A stretch of DNA of 64,000 nt, from positions 91,720-155,719 of the forward strand of contig JH155412.1 in NCBI GenBank assembly GCA_000226015.1, written 5' to 3'. This DNA comes from Mnemiopsis leidyi (lineage: Eukaryota; Ctenophora; Tentaculata; Lobata; Bolinopsidae). This document shows, in pieces, positions 28,418 to 42,300 of the stretch. The position numbers and the translations under genes are program-made. The first letter of the stretch is position 1. Each line of letters starts with the position of its first letter. Under the pieces are notes generated by a model, which saw nothing but the letters and a program-made list of their open reading frames with translations, did not search any database and was not told the DNA's origin.

Positions 28418-31400
28418 AAGCCAAAGTGGATTTGCTCAAAAACGGAATCGCAGCTCCTTTAAGCGCACCAACAAACTTCTGAACAAGCATGGCAAAGCTT
28501 ATCGTGCTCAGGACGTGAACATTAATAAAAAACGGAGACACGAAAATTCAGAAACACCGAACGACAGTGTTGACAAGACCAACAAGGCACAACCCCAATC
28601 TGCTGTAGAACAAGACCACTACGCTGAACTGCTGGGTAGTTTAAAGAAAAAACCACGGACATATTACGAGGAGTTGTTGGGCGAGAGTTCTGAAGGAGAC
28701 ATAAGTGGTGACGAAAAATCGGAACAAGTGGAAGAGAACTTAAATTCAGGTCTCTCTGATCAAGACGAGGAGAGTACTGGTGAGTCGGGCTCAGATGAGG
28801 AAGAGGAGGATGTGGTGGATTATCTGAAGTTTAACTTCGGGTCTGATGTTGTTTTGTCTTCAAGAGATGGACTGTCCCAGAGCAATGTACCCCATCCTCT
28901 GTACAGAATTCAGAAAACGTCAAATGTGTCGGATACAACAGCTGATGTAAAAAGCTTGACCGATTTGCACAGTTTGGGAATAGATCCTGTGTTGGTGAAC
29001 AAATGGTCCAGTATAACCAAACAGATTAAATCAAAAGGGGTCATGAAGCCCTTGTCTTCGACAATATTCCCGTATATAGCTGCGGGGAGCGATCTTTTGT
29101 TAACCGACAGCAACTTTGAAAATCAAGCTGAACTGATAAAGTTACTGGCATTCCATTGTGTTAACCACACTCTGAAGACCAGAAAGACAGTGCTGAAAAA
29201 TAATTCGAAAATAAGTGGTGCAGTAGACACTGATGGTATATCAGACGATTTGAGGGACCAAGGATTCACGCGCCCTAAAGTCCTTGTTTTGTTCCCGTTC
29301 AGGAATGTGGCTCACAAGTTTATACATCAGGTCCTGAAAATCGCTCTCACCGGCTCCAAAAAGCAGGTTTGATTCTTTAGCTCTACATATTGAAGATTGC
29401 CGTATAATCTGAAGTTTTGTTTTTCTTCTTAGGCCACAAATGGCCGCCAAAAAATTACATCCAGGGCAAGTTTGTGTGCGTGTCAGTCATATTTGTAGCG
29501 CGCGAAAACAAAATTGTATATCAATTTCTTTTGTTATTCGAATTTTGACGAATTTGGGCGCGCGCGCGTGTACCGAACTAGCTGTATGTATGTAACAAGC
29601 TCAGTAAACTCATAAAAATCAGGAAACTCAGTAAAATTTATGTTTGCAACACTATAGCTTAATCTCTATAGCTAGGCATAGCGGAAAATTCAGCCTAGCT
29701 GAACCAACTTTGAACTTTTCTATGTAGATTCAGACATAAGTTGTCAACAGAACTTTAAAACTTCTCACATCAGGTCAGCAATAAGAAACGTTTCGAAGAC
29801 GAGTACGGACCTGGTGAGTCAGAGAAACCAAACCTTTCCAAATCTCTGTCTTACCAGAGAACCTTTCTTGGCAACAACGACGATTTCTTTACGCTGGGGG
29901 TTGCGTTCGCCAAGAACAGTGTTAAATTGTACACGGACTTTTATAGCTCTGATTTGATAGTGGCTTCTCCTCTGGGACTAAGAAGCGTTGTAGGAGCTCA
30001 AGGTATTACTTTTTATTGTGTTACTTTCTCTCTTCTTATCTAGAAATACAATTTGTTTATTTCTGATGTAATTTATTATAGGTATCTCAAAAACATTCCC
30101 CGGGTAAATGGGTAGAATAGATCAAGCCAGTCTTGGCACGTGCCCATGTATTATGTAATAACAATAAACAAACTTTCTTATTCAGGCGACAAAGAGCGAG
30201 ATTACGATTTTCTCTCCTCAATAGAGGTCCTCAGTTTGTTTATGTCGGATGTGTTTCTTATGCAGAACTGGGAACATCTTTTACACTGTTTAGACCATCT
30301 CAATTTGCAACCCTCTTCTACCGACCATACTGACTTTTCAAGGTTTAAAACTCTTTTATGTTCAATCGGTGTTTATCGCTTATTTTTCTCAAATCCACAA
30401 TGGTATCCATAATGATATCTGTAGACTATTCGAAACATCGAAATGGTGAAAGTAGGAGAGCACATAAATTGCTTACCAACCAACTAACTTACTTACTAAC
30501 CTACCACTACAGGGTAAAACAGTGGACACTTGACGGACACGGGAAATACATCCGACAAAATCTGGTGTTCAGCTCGCTAGCTGCTGCCCAGATTTCAGCT
30601 CTGTTTGGGAAGGAGTGTGTGAGTCACAGAGGGCTAGTTAGAGTCCACCCCCACTCTCACAAGGACATACTCAGTCAGCTGCTTTACTCTGTCAGGTACA
30701 TAGCTTTCTTATCTGTATTTGTAGTGTAACTGTATAGCGTATGTCTAATAACATGCAGCTACCATTTATTGATAATGTTGTCGTGACTCTTTAAAAGTGA
30801 TAGTTCCCTAAGTCTCAACTATTTTAATATTTCCTATACATCCGTTTAATAATCCCCCTCAAAGTACACTCTCATTACTTTCTTTAAATTCGCGAGATAA
30901 TCTCCACAAAGCTAAAGTACTCTCTTGTTTCAGACAAGTGTTCACGCGTATGAGAGACAAGAAGGAGAACGAGAGTTTGGCGGATTATCTTACAACTGGT
31001 CGATACGAGTATTTCCTAGACAACGTGTTACCTAGGTTACGGGGGTCTGATCTCACCAACGTTGTTATTGTAATTCCCTCGTACTTCGACTTTATAAGGT
31101 AAACTCATATTACCACTGTCTTCTATGTTTTGTTGTATATGCGAGCAGCTTTAATGTACCTTTTGTTTTAGGCATTCATTTCAAATGGTTCACTTTGGAT
31201 GTGTTAATTGCAGGCGCATCCCCTTGATAAACGGTCCCCCTTAATCACACTAGTATGATAACATGTTATATTTCTCTAAAATCTTCAGAGTGAGGAACTA
31301 TTTCAAGAGAGAAAACTTGAAGTTCTCCCAACTATCGGAATATACCACTAACAAAACAATAACTAACGTCAGAAGAGATTTTGCCGAGGGAAATGTTAAG

Positions 31401-32556
31401 TACCTCCTTACAACTGAGCGATTCTTCTTCTTTAAACGGTAAGATAGCAGTAACGTTGTTTAATCATAATAATAGGCTTATATTTTATGATTGGGTTAAT
31501 TATAATAGGTTCAATCATAATATGTAATAGATTTTATCATCGTAATAGGTTTAATAATGATAATATGTTAAATCATAGACCATAGTTATGGGATAATTAT
31601 CATGATGGTGTAATCATGATAATATGAATATGTTTAGTCATAACTTATCCTCTTTCATGGTAACCGTGACTGTACTCTTGATCTATAATCAAATTTATCC
31701 CTTTAAATTTCAATGGCAGCATGTTGCTCGTTATGTCAGAAAGAACTCAATCAAATGATAAAATGCGAATTTCAGTAAAGCGGTCGATCAGTACATAGAA
31801 TTGGGATTTGGCTATAGCCGTGAAAAAATTATGCGTATATTCCGGCAGTATTGTTTACACACTTGTTGAATGTAACACGTGTTGATTGTGTTTACACTGT
31901 TCAGATACAAGCTGCAGAATGTACAGCAGGTCGTGTTCTACGAGTGTCCGCTGTATGCGGAATGTTACTTACATTACCTGAACATGCTGAGTACTGACGG
32001 GGCGGTCTCTACTCTCCTTTACAATAAGTATGTATAGTTCAATTAGTAAGTATTGTACAATAAGTAATTATATTACAATAAGTATGTATAGTACAATAAG
32101 TATGTATATTACAGTAAGTAAGTATAGTATAATAAGTAAGTATAGTATAATAAGTATGTATAGTTCAATAAGTAAGTGTAGTACAATAAGTAAGTATAGT
32201 TCAATAAGTATGTATAGGTCAATAAGTAAGTGTAGTACAATAAGTAAGTATAGTTCAATAAGTATGTATAGGTCAATAAGTAAGTATATTACTGAGTATA
32301 ACATCATCAAAGTTTTATAATAACAAAGAAGAAAGTCAAACATTTGATCAATGCCAAATTTAGTTAACAGAGATGTACTATTGCACTGCGTATGTAGAGA
32401 AACATAACCCCGTTAACACACAAATCTCAGTGTCCTGCATTAACCAATCACATGTCCAGGTTGGACGGAGAGAAGCTGGTGAGAGTGGTAGGAGAGAGAC
32501 AATGTAAACAACTTCTCAACTCTCCGCAATCCACACACGTCCTTGTGTCCGAGTGA
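28410..32556 (+). CDS. UTP25: U3 snoRNA-associated protein UTP25 (DIEXF/DEF)
   Basis: Nucleolar, helicase-like but ATPase-dead component of the small-subunit processome. Exons 28410-29366, 29774-30002, 30186-30342, 30513-30695, 30934-31098, 31289-31438, 31905-32027, 32460-32556; 686 residues (human 756). Basic N-terminus, an acidic central stretch (EESTGESGSDEEEEDVVDYL), then the family's RecA-like blocks: RPKVLVLFPFRNVAHKF, NDDFFTLGVAF, LIVASPLGLRSVVGAQ, DVFLMQNWEHL, VVIVIPSYFDFIRVRNYFK, GNVKYLLTTERFFFFKRY and VQQVVFYECPLYAECYLHYL. The helicase walker residues are absent, as in the family. The first ATG is inside the N6AMT1 stop region, leaving no intergenic room. The donor of exon 7 is followed by an array of donor-like repeats. 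Confidence 0.95.
32022..32300. repeat. 17-18 bp tandem repeat made of 5'-splice-site-like units
   Basis: About 15 units of the form caataagta(a/t)gtatagt begin at the end of UTP25 exon 7, whose own donor (acaataa|gtatgt) is the first unit. Most units therefore carry AATAAGTAAGT or AATAAGTATGT, close to donor consensus. The array fills the first 270 bases of intron 7. Open frames across it on both strands are repeat artefacts. Confidence 0.88.
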
Positions 32557-32599
32557 AGCTGGTTCTGTAGTCCAGGATATAGTTTCATGGAGTTTCCCG

Positions 32600-32926
32600 C
32601 GTCTCCAGTGTAGCGTAACCATGGTAACAAATACCGGTGTGTGGTTAACACTGCCGACTTCTTGTAACCATGGTAACAAATACTGGTGTGTGGTTAACAC
32701 TGCCGACTTCTTGTAACCATGGTAACAAATACCGGTGTGTGGTTAACACTGCCGACTTCTTGTAACCATGGTAACAAATACCGGTATGTGGTTAACACTG
32801 CCGACTTCTTGAAACCATGGTAACAAATTCTTGTGTGTAGTTAACACTGCCGACTTCTCGTAACCATGGTAACAAATACCGGTATGTGGTTAACACTGCC
32901 GACTTCTTGTAACCTTGGTACCTTCA
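32600..32926. repeat. 49-bp minisatellite between UTP25 and PCIF1
   Basis: The unit contains taaccatggtaacaaatacc and gtggttaacactgccgactt; about 6.6 copies with period 49 bp and only a few substitutions. It begins about 45 bases after the UTP25 stop, so it probably lies in its 3' UTR or in the promoter of PCIF1. Confidence 0.92.
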
Positions 32927-33342
32927 CCTATCATTGGGAGTTCGATATTGAATTGTATTTTAGGTTGTCAGATAGTTTCCCCGCCCCTGGAATTTTTCGT
33001 GGTTTTGTTGACGACTTTTTAATTTCTTACACAGTTTTATCAGCAGGTAATTTTGACGATTTTATTGTTACAGGGTGCACTAACTTATTGTATTGAGGTT
33101 CCTTATTGTTACTCATTATATCTCCTTTAATTTATTAACTTATTTTATACTTGTTATTTTATTATGGTATGTTTTCAATGGCTTAGTTTCAGTTGCATTC
33201 TCAATCATTAGACTAATTCTTCATCGCTACCCTAAATGTTATTCTAGTGCAGGATTGCTGGCAATTTTGTTGAAAGCTACATTTTTACTTCAGTTTGACG
33301 TACTAGTCACTTCTGTCTAGGATAAATGTTCAGTGTAACTTG

Positions 33343-36300
33343 ATGGAAGGGAGTAAGGAATGGTTCTGCAGATGGAGTGAACGTAAAAACAAAGTAAGTT
33401 TCTTCAAAAAACGAAATCTTACCGAACTGTGCTGTTTAGTGTTTATTCACAGTCAGACAGTTTTTAAACTCGCTACGTTTTGACATTTAGTGACAGTTAA
33501 ATTAGATCTTAAAATGTTCAACCCGTGAGGTATCAAATTTTATTTACATATTTTTCTGTGTATTTTCAAGAATTTTTCTTTTGTATTCCTTGAAACGTTT
33601 GTAATCGCAGGTATTCTACGTTAATATTAAGAGTCGAAAATCAAGCTGGGTTAAACCTGAAGGATTTGTCGAGTCTGAAGATGAAATAAAGAAAGTAAGT
33701 TTACTGGCTATATTTTGTTTGATAATTTCAGGTTCACTGAAACTGTCTGAAGTAACCTGATACTTAAAGCAATTTAGAGGTTTTCAAACTTCCGGCTTCG
33801 TCATAGATTTCCTAGTTTGTTTATCTTGACTCTTAAACCTTTCCACTGGTGTCAAGTGTCAGGTTGTAGTTTTTTTCCTTGCCTCAGAGCTGGAAATATT
33901 TTCTTTTATTTGTCTATGTGACTATTAATTGTGACTTTTCAAACTTTTAACGGTATTCGCCGAACATTTGATTTTTTGTGAAGGTTAAATTAATATTAAT
34001 GTAAATGTGATATTTGCTATTGATCCTACCTTATTTACAACCTTTGCGCTTTTTTACATAATCTAAACTGTGAAAATTTAGCACTTATTACTAAACTAAA
34101 GAAAGACGTTTTATGGTGTTTATGATCGTAATGGTAAAGCATTCATCTCACACAAATATTCAGATCTCTGAGTGGAAGGACAGGAAAAGAAAACTAACTT
34201 CTGAAAGTACTCAAGTCTCCCTAAACGGAAGTAATTAATCAATATTAACTTTACTCATAGATCTAAACGCTTACCGAAAATATCAATGTAGAAAATAAAT
34301 TGAATGATTGACAAATTATTGCCTATTTTTCCAGGTTCCATATCAGAAGAAAAAGAAGAATCCGCTCCTTTAAAAAGCAGAACTCTTGATACTTCAGGTG
34401 CTCTTCATTTTTGCGCATAAGTTTTCAACCGTTGTAAGACATTTGTCCACATTACTCTACTCCCGAAAATTAAGTGCTCAAGTGATATTGTCGCTGGAAG
34501 ATAACAATGCACTTCTTAGACGAAGAAAAGTCGAAGAAAACAGGGAAAAAGCGTCCCCACTCCCGATCATCAGATACTCCCTCAAAAAAGAGCAAGATGA
34601 CTTCCGATCTCATCCCGGACAACATCGCAGATCATGCGGGAGGTAACGGATTTCGCCCTTTTTGGGTTGATAAATAAATCAATTGCAATTAAACAGGGTT
34701 TTCAATCATTCATGATACTGTTAAATTGCAGCTCGATAAGGTGGCTTGTAGATCTATAATTTCAGATTACGTACAAGTGTTCAGTGAAAAGCGACAGATA
34801 TTTTACTACTACAATATGAAGACTAAAACATCCCAATGGAAACGCCCGGCTTGCTTCCAAGGTGATTCCTCATTTCAATTGTCAAAAATAGCCCTTTTCT
34901 TTAACACTTAAGCCTCCAAAATAGGCATATTGCACAATTTATGTGTATCTCCTCCTTTTGTCATCATCTCGACGGTTCACAATTTCAAGTTTGTGAAATC
35001 GACGCAGCTCTTCTCAAACGCTTTACAACTCGCCCCGTATTAACTTATCATGAGAACTCGCCATCGTCTCCAGCTTATAAACCGAATTAAATATTTATGA
35101 AAGAAGTACTTGCATCGTGGCACACGCTTTCAGACAAAACTGTTATTCAGTGACGCTAATTCATGAAAACGGTTTTTCTGCTGAAAGATATTATGAATTA
35201 GAGAGGTTTCGAGCACGCTTCAGTTCTCGAGACCTGAATGTCTTGGATCTCATGATAATCAGATATCGATCCTGACGTTTTAAATTTTTATCCATTTCAC
35301 GACATGTTTTATAAAGGAGCACCTTTTAAGTGAGCTCCCATTTAAATCCGTTCGCCCATGTTTGAGTTAATTTGCATTAACCAAGTATCTTCACCTTTGT
35401 TGATATGTTTAAAACTAACACAAATGCCGACATTGAAGTACTTGTTTCACTTCTCAATTTATACTCAGCTGCGGAAACCGAAAAGGCTATTGAGAACGCG
35501 AACTTGAAGAAGTCAGAGGTGGAAAAGAACATGAATAGTAAGAACGGCAGTTCAGATTACAACCTCAATGAAAGTTAGTCATCGTTTCAATTATGTAAAT
35601 AACGCCTTGCTTGGCTTGCATTGCTTGCATTTATGCTATAATTTAAATTCGGACGAAATTAGTAGTTTTTTATAGAATTAGTTGGATGACCATTTGTTCC
35701 GTTTTAGTTGTCAATAGCTTTAAAATTTAATCCCAGTGAGTGATAAAACTTTCCTAGACCATAATTATAAGTAAAGCGTTACGTTTAAATTGAAGCTTCA
35801 AGAGTTTGAATCGCTCCCTTCAGGATTTTTCTGTGAACTAAAATTATCTGGTGTTTAGCAGGTGCTATATCGGACGAAGAAGAATTTGAAGGAGAAGAAG
35901 ATTTGGATAACAACAATAGAATCCTCTCTCGATCGACCCTTAATGTTCATGCACCGTGTTTTGAGATGAGCTCCAAGCTTAACGTCAACGCCAAACCTTT
36001 TGTTCCCAGGTTAGTCCTTTGTGAATACGCCCATATCATCCAGCTTGTTCATTTTTTGTGATTGGTCGCTGCCATACCTATGACCTATAATATAAGTTCA
36101 GCTAGTTCACTTATTTGTTCATACATTTTTCATATATTTTATTGTTATTTGATGCATGGTGACTGGTGCTTATGCAAACCATCGCTAGGCCCCTTGAGAA
36201 GACAAGCTCCTGTTTTGATTTGACTGATGCCGACAGAAAATCTGAAGATTCGTCTCCTGAGAAGCCAATAATGCGTCCCCGAAATGGTAGATAATTATTA

Positions 36301-39300
36301 GATTGCATTAAATCTCAACATTCGTCATATCATAGGATCATACTAGAAATGGCATCAGAATTTATTTGTTAATTTTCGACCGTTGATCTTTCAATACTAC
36401 GTTTAAAATAACAGCAATAATCATTCAGGGAAGCCCAAAAGAAGGGTCATCTTAAGTCGACGTAGTGATCCGACGCCAAGCAGAAAAACTATCAAGTCGC
36501 CGAACCATGTCCGGTATGTTCCTTTTTCATGTTTGCCATATCAAGAGAACTTCAGAGTCTAACAACCGGTGCTGGATCCTCTAAACCTGATATTGAAATA
36601 GCTCTGTTGAAAATAAAAGATTTAACATGGCACTCTCCTCAGAGTTTCCGCGAAAGAAAGGCTCTCTCTTTCTGGGAAGACGTCCAGTAGAAGTGTCCAC
36701 GACAGACTTGGAACTAGAACTCCTATTTCTCCGCCTGATACGTACGGTTATAATTTATTTTTGGAGTGCTTGGAGAATTGTGATTTTTCTTCTTGACCTG
36801 TCTTGTTACTTAAACCACGAATTTAAACGTCCCATCACATTTGGATCTTTTATCGCAACGTTCCCAGGTTTTTGCTGAGCGAGGTGGAAAGTAACGTTCT
36901 GATCCCGGAAGTAGATTTGATCCAACTGTCCTACTCCCCTCCCCATCCTGAATGTGAGATCCGCCGGTACTCCGAGGTTCAAACCCTCCGCAAGCTGTTC
37001 TCCGATCTCTGTCAGGAAGAGTTAGGTTTGTGTGGAAAACTACTGTTTTGGTTTTAAACAAGGATGTTAAAAGGATGTTGGCAACCAGCCAAAGCTTTTA
37101 AAGAATTTGTCATCCCTTGCTTTTCTAAATCTTCTGTAAGTCGCATATATTATGAAAAGTTAGGCGGCGCTCTGTCGCCCAATTCCTGAGCTAAGGCAGA
37201 GTGACGAATGTCTGTGCGTGGTGAAGAGCCACGCCCTACCCGAGGTGACCCCGCTAGACCTGTAAGTCTATGAAGACCCGACTGCCGTGTATTACTGAAC
37301 TCGGCGGATCTAGAGTAGCATACACCTCGAAAATAAAGCTGGATACGTGAAAACCAGTTTAAGTGGCACTTCAGTCGCAATACTAGTACTCTAGTGGCTA
37401 TCTAAAGTCAGGTTTAGACAAAGTCATGTATTAATGTAGTGATCAATAACCAAGTGTGTAAAACTTTTCTTGAATTTTGTCATATTTATAGGTTTAGAAG
37501 AACCGACAGAAGCGCTAAACCGGTGGCTGCTTGAACAGAAACTCAACTGTACAGAACACATAGATCCCTTTTTCAGCTTCTCAGGTTCGTTGTCGGTAGA
37601 TCGCTATTCGAGTATTCGCTTGACATTTTTCTTTGAATGACAAATTTGTATACCTTGCTTTTTAACTACAGCGGGTTTTATTGAAAGCGCGATTAACTGC
37701 ATCGACAACTTTTTCCATCTCTAATACTTTGTTTCCGAAGGCAAAAAAGTGAAGTAAAGTGGTAAAGTGAAGTAAAGTGGTCGGATTTTTGGGTGAGGTC
37801 ACCTACCTTCCCACCTCACTGAGGTGGGTAGGTAGGTAAGTTTCATTGCGTCCGGTGTGACAAAGGCCTTTATGAACATGTTGGAATTTATTAACCTAGT
37901 GGAAATGGGCAGTGTTTATGGATGATGTATTCAGATAACAAGACAACAGTTTCGATGTACCGTGAGATCATGGAAGATGTACCAGCCAAGTACAAACTAC
38001 CTCGACAAGTAAAAACTTGTCTGAAAACACTCGAGATGTTTGTTCAGAAGATGAAAGACCTCGCACAAGATTGGTTGGTTGATTGATACTTATGTTCTCA
38101 AAGCTTTCTTGAAATACAGCACGTCATGTCATATAAATGGATGAGCTGAAACTTCAATTGGTAAAACTTCACTTAAATTATGTGCTGTACCGTGATCCGT
38201 CAGGTTCAACCAACTATAAGTTTTCCAAACTTAAATCTAATCATGATATTTGTCACTTACTGGTTAAGTAAAGTGTTCAAACAACTTAATTCTGCTCATA
38301 TTCAGGGTCGAGAAGGATGTAGTGGAGGAGAAGTGTGCGATTGTTCTGAAGAAAAACACCCCTAACTCAAACACAAGGGTAAGTAAGATCACGTGCTTCA
38401 TCTTGATTCCTGTTTAATTTAGTATTGTTATTTTTCAGGATATCTCGCGATCAACGAATAGTAGATTGCTTTCAAACTTGGACATTCAATGCAAATGCAC
38501 TTCAAGAAAAACACCCACATTTTCAAATTCAAATCATCTATAAATAATTCAATAGAACATCTAATGTTTTTCGAGTGAAACATAAATCGCTTTGTCCGTA
38601 ATCCGTACCAGAATTTAAAGAATTTTGCCAAAAAATGTCCCACGGAAAGAACTAATTCTTGAGTTTAAGGACGTTTTGAGGGAACTGTCCCTGGTAATTT
38701 CCGGGAGGACTGTAGTTGCAACACACCCAGGTTGAAGAACCTTTAGTTGCCATGGCACATCCCAACTTGGTGGAACTCTTCCACACAACCTGCAGAAAGA
38801 TATCTTAATCAGAGATTTTTAGAACCCTGTCCATTTGAATTGTAATAAGATGCTAAGATATTAAGTAATGTGCCTTGTGTACTGTGTGTAATTGAACGAT
38901 TAAAAACCTGTTTAAATAGAAGCAAAAGGTAGTTGTTAAAATAAGCACACCTAAGTTCTATGAAATAAGCGATCTCTTTACCTGAGTGAAATGTCCAGTC
39001 TGCATGGAAAATCCAGGGTTGTTGTAGTTATAGAGTTTGATCTCGTCATACCACATCTTGGTCGCTTTCTGTCCCGCCTTATCCGCGGACCCACTTCCCC
39101 CAGCCTTGTACAGGTTCTCGCCGTATCCGGAATTCTTGCTGTGTTCGAACTTGTCGTTATCAGCGAGGTATTTGCAGTGCTTCTCAGCAAATTCCGCAAC
39201 GTTATTGTCCCACTTCAGTTTCTTTACTCCATGTAGTTTCCGATACTTCTTGTGAGCCTTTAAAGTATCTTTCTTGATGTTGCCTAAGGCGGTGGAGACC

Positions 39301-42300
39301 AGAAGGACAATTGTGAGAGCGACTAAAAACTTCATCCTCAGAAAACAGAAATGGTGTTTGACATTGGCGGCTTGATTATAAGGCGGGCACCTTTTACCTC
39401 ATTGGCAGAGGGTAGATAATAAAACACAAAGGGCTACTGGTAAATTACATTCGTTAACGCTCAGCGGTCATAGAAGTTTTTTATATAACGGATCATTTGT
39501 AAGAATTCTTTTTGCTTTAGAGTGGTTAGACGTCGTTGGCTGTTCTAACAAGTTTGTTGAATAGCCGACACCTTCCCTTTGTGATGGGAACAAAGATCCC
39601 TTTTTGTCCGTTGGTTTATTCTTTATTGGGTTATGTTTCAATTCATCAGTGTTAGCTTAGTAGCTCATCTTCCTGGCCTGGAACAGTCTTAATCTCAAAA
39701 ACACTAGAACCATACAGCAACATGTATCAACATTCACTCAAATTTACTACATCGGTTTGTTGGCAACCATTCTTTTATAGAGAGGCAGTGTCGTAGTAAG
39801 GGGCCCTCAAGAGAATAATAAGGAGGCTTTCTAGGCCCGTTTCTAGGGCGAGGGGGAGTTGAGGGGGCAATATAATATAGTGGTGGGACTGACTTACTGA
39901 AGGCTGGGTTAAAATTGCTATAGGGTAGTTTGGGTTACTCTAGGTTGTTGTTGAGTTACTCTATGATATATTTGAGATACTCTAGCCCTAGGATAGGTTT
40001 GTTTGAATTTCCCTAGTGTACTGTGTAGGTTTGGGTTACCCTAGGATGAGTTTTATATGCTCTTGGATTCGATGGGTCATGGTAACTCTGTATTAAATTT
40101 AGATTACACAGGGCTAAGTTTGGGTTACTCTAGATTTGGTTTGGGTTACTAAGGCCAATTTAGGTTACTCTAGTCTAAAATATGTTTAGGTAACTCCAGA
40201 GTAGGTTAAAGGCTATTCGGATAACACCGAAACGGCGCGGCGATACATGCAAAAATGCGGTTGGCCTTAACAAAGTGCAACTTTAAAGCCATTATAAGAA
40301 ATAATAGCTTATAAAATATTAATTTCAGTCGATTGCAGTGGATAGACTGTTTTGAATTTAGTGTAGACAGTTATAAAGTTATAAATAGTAACAAGGACTC
40401 GCATGGGAGACATCTTACTCACTGACATACATTTACACAGAATCTTATACGAAAACTCCCCAGAATTTGATGACCGAACTACGGGAGTCTTGCCATGACG
40501 TGATCGAGCGTCATTACAAAATCAGAGTGGATCAAGTCTGTCAGCGGATGAACGAGCAGTGTCGAGAGAGTGCCATTAAAGTCCAGGAATTTGCTCAAGA
40601 AGAGGGTCTGAGCATGACTTTACCTCCTCGTCCTACGTCCACATCCACTAAACGTTAGTAAAATATTTTGTATATCCTTCTTCTGGAGCGACTGAGTTTA
40701 GGACTGAGTTTTGGACGGAGTTTAGAAATGAGTTTAGGACAGGGGTTGTGTTGTCTGGGTGTTGTTAAGCAGATAGTGTAAGCAGATTACACTACAGATA
40801 TCCAACCCTCACCCTATCCTTCTCAGTGGTAGGGTGTCGTCCTGCCATGCCCCTTGTTAGCGACAGTGGTGTGCGCGGCGCGGATGTGTCGGTGACGGAG
40901 TGCGGTACTGACAAGGACAGCAGCTGTAGGATTACTTACCAGGGCAACCTGCTGAGTGTCAACCGCTCTCACTATCAGAAACTGGTCAGTGTTTTTTTCT
41001 CGTTTTCCATCTGCACTGGAATGTGTAAGGATGACGGCTTTCAACGAAAACATCGATGGCCCAAGCGCCGAAAGCTTTGGAAGATTAACTTTGGAGTACT
41101 TGTGAGCTGCTCACTGTTGCTTGTTCTTGATGTTTTTGTCATTGCAAGAATTATCATTACAAAGTTACTTTTTGTCACAGAAAAAACTGTACGAAACGAC
41201 AAACGTAGATCGGAAGGAAGAGGACGAGTTTAATTCTCGTGTTTGGTGTCTTCTAAAGCGTTACAAGGTCTGAATTTAACATTTTCTATATTTTGAATAA
41301 CACCATAAACTACTTTTAAACTTTAAAGTAAGGTTGTATTCATTACATGTAATCACATTATTTCCGGTGATAAGGTAGTACCTCAATTCTTGTAATAGAT
41401 AACTGCACCGAAGTTGTAGTTTTGTAATTGTTGCCTGCGGCTACATCTTAGGTTTTTTCTTGATAACAGTCGCCTCTGTTTTGTAGCGGCTGCAGTGAAC
41501 AGATAAAAGATAATACATAGAAATTTTGATGGGGAATGGGAACCATGCTTATCTTCATTATTTTTTATGCTAGCATTAAAAGTTATATTAATGTAGTTTT
41601 TGTTTACCCAAAAGAGGTGACACTACACCTACCTTACTTTATCCGTATCTCTCTTCAGATGTTAAGATCCTCTATCGGTGGCACTAAGCTGTGTCAGGAG
41701 AATTTTGGACTCCACGCGGCACTTCCACATAAAGCTTTTGACCTGCTGAATCGGAGATTCCGTGTCACTTTTGAGTGTTTCGCCTCTCCCTTCAACTGCT
41801 ACTTCAGCCAGTACTGTTCAGCTTTCCCTGATATAGATTGCTATTTTGGCTCTCGGGGTTCCTTCTTTGAATTCAGACCGAAGAGCGGATCTTTCCAAGC
41901 AAACCCTCCCTTTTCAGAAGAAGTCATGCTAGCCATGGCTGACCACATGATCAGCTTGTTAGATGGTAAGTCTGAATGCAAATACCAAACGTTTTTAGTC
42001 TGGTTACGTTATCGTACAGGTAGGATTTTAAGGTTGCTGTGAATCACTAGGTAATTGTGATGAAATGAGTGACATATCAAATAAGTATAAATATGATTCT
42101 TACTGCCGCAGTTGCATTTTCTCATGAGCAGTTGCATTTTCTATTACGTTGCTATTAAGTCGCTCTGTTATCTCTACTCGTTATCGCGTTTTTACACGCT
42201 CTGCGGCTTGTCCCTGCTGCTACTGCTATACACTGTCTATACATCTACAAGTGTACTACTCTACATTATGGCTGTTCAGTACCGGGCTTCTAAGTACTTA

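Noticed and set aside
32030-32343. Ser/Ile/Tyr and Leu/Ile repeat proteins on both strands
   Set aside because: Both are readings of the 17-18 bp splice-donor-like tandem repeat inside UTP25 intron 7.
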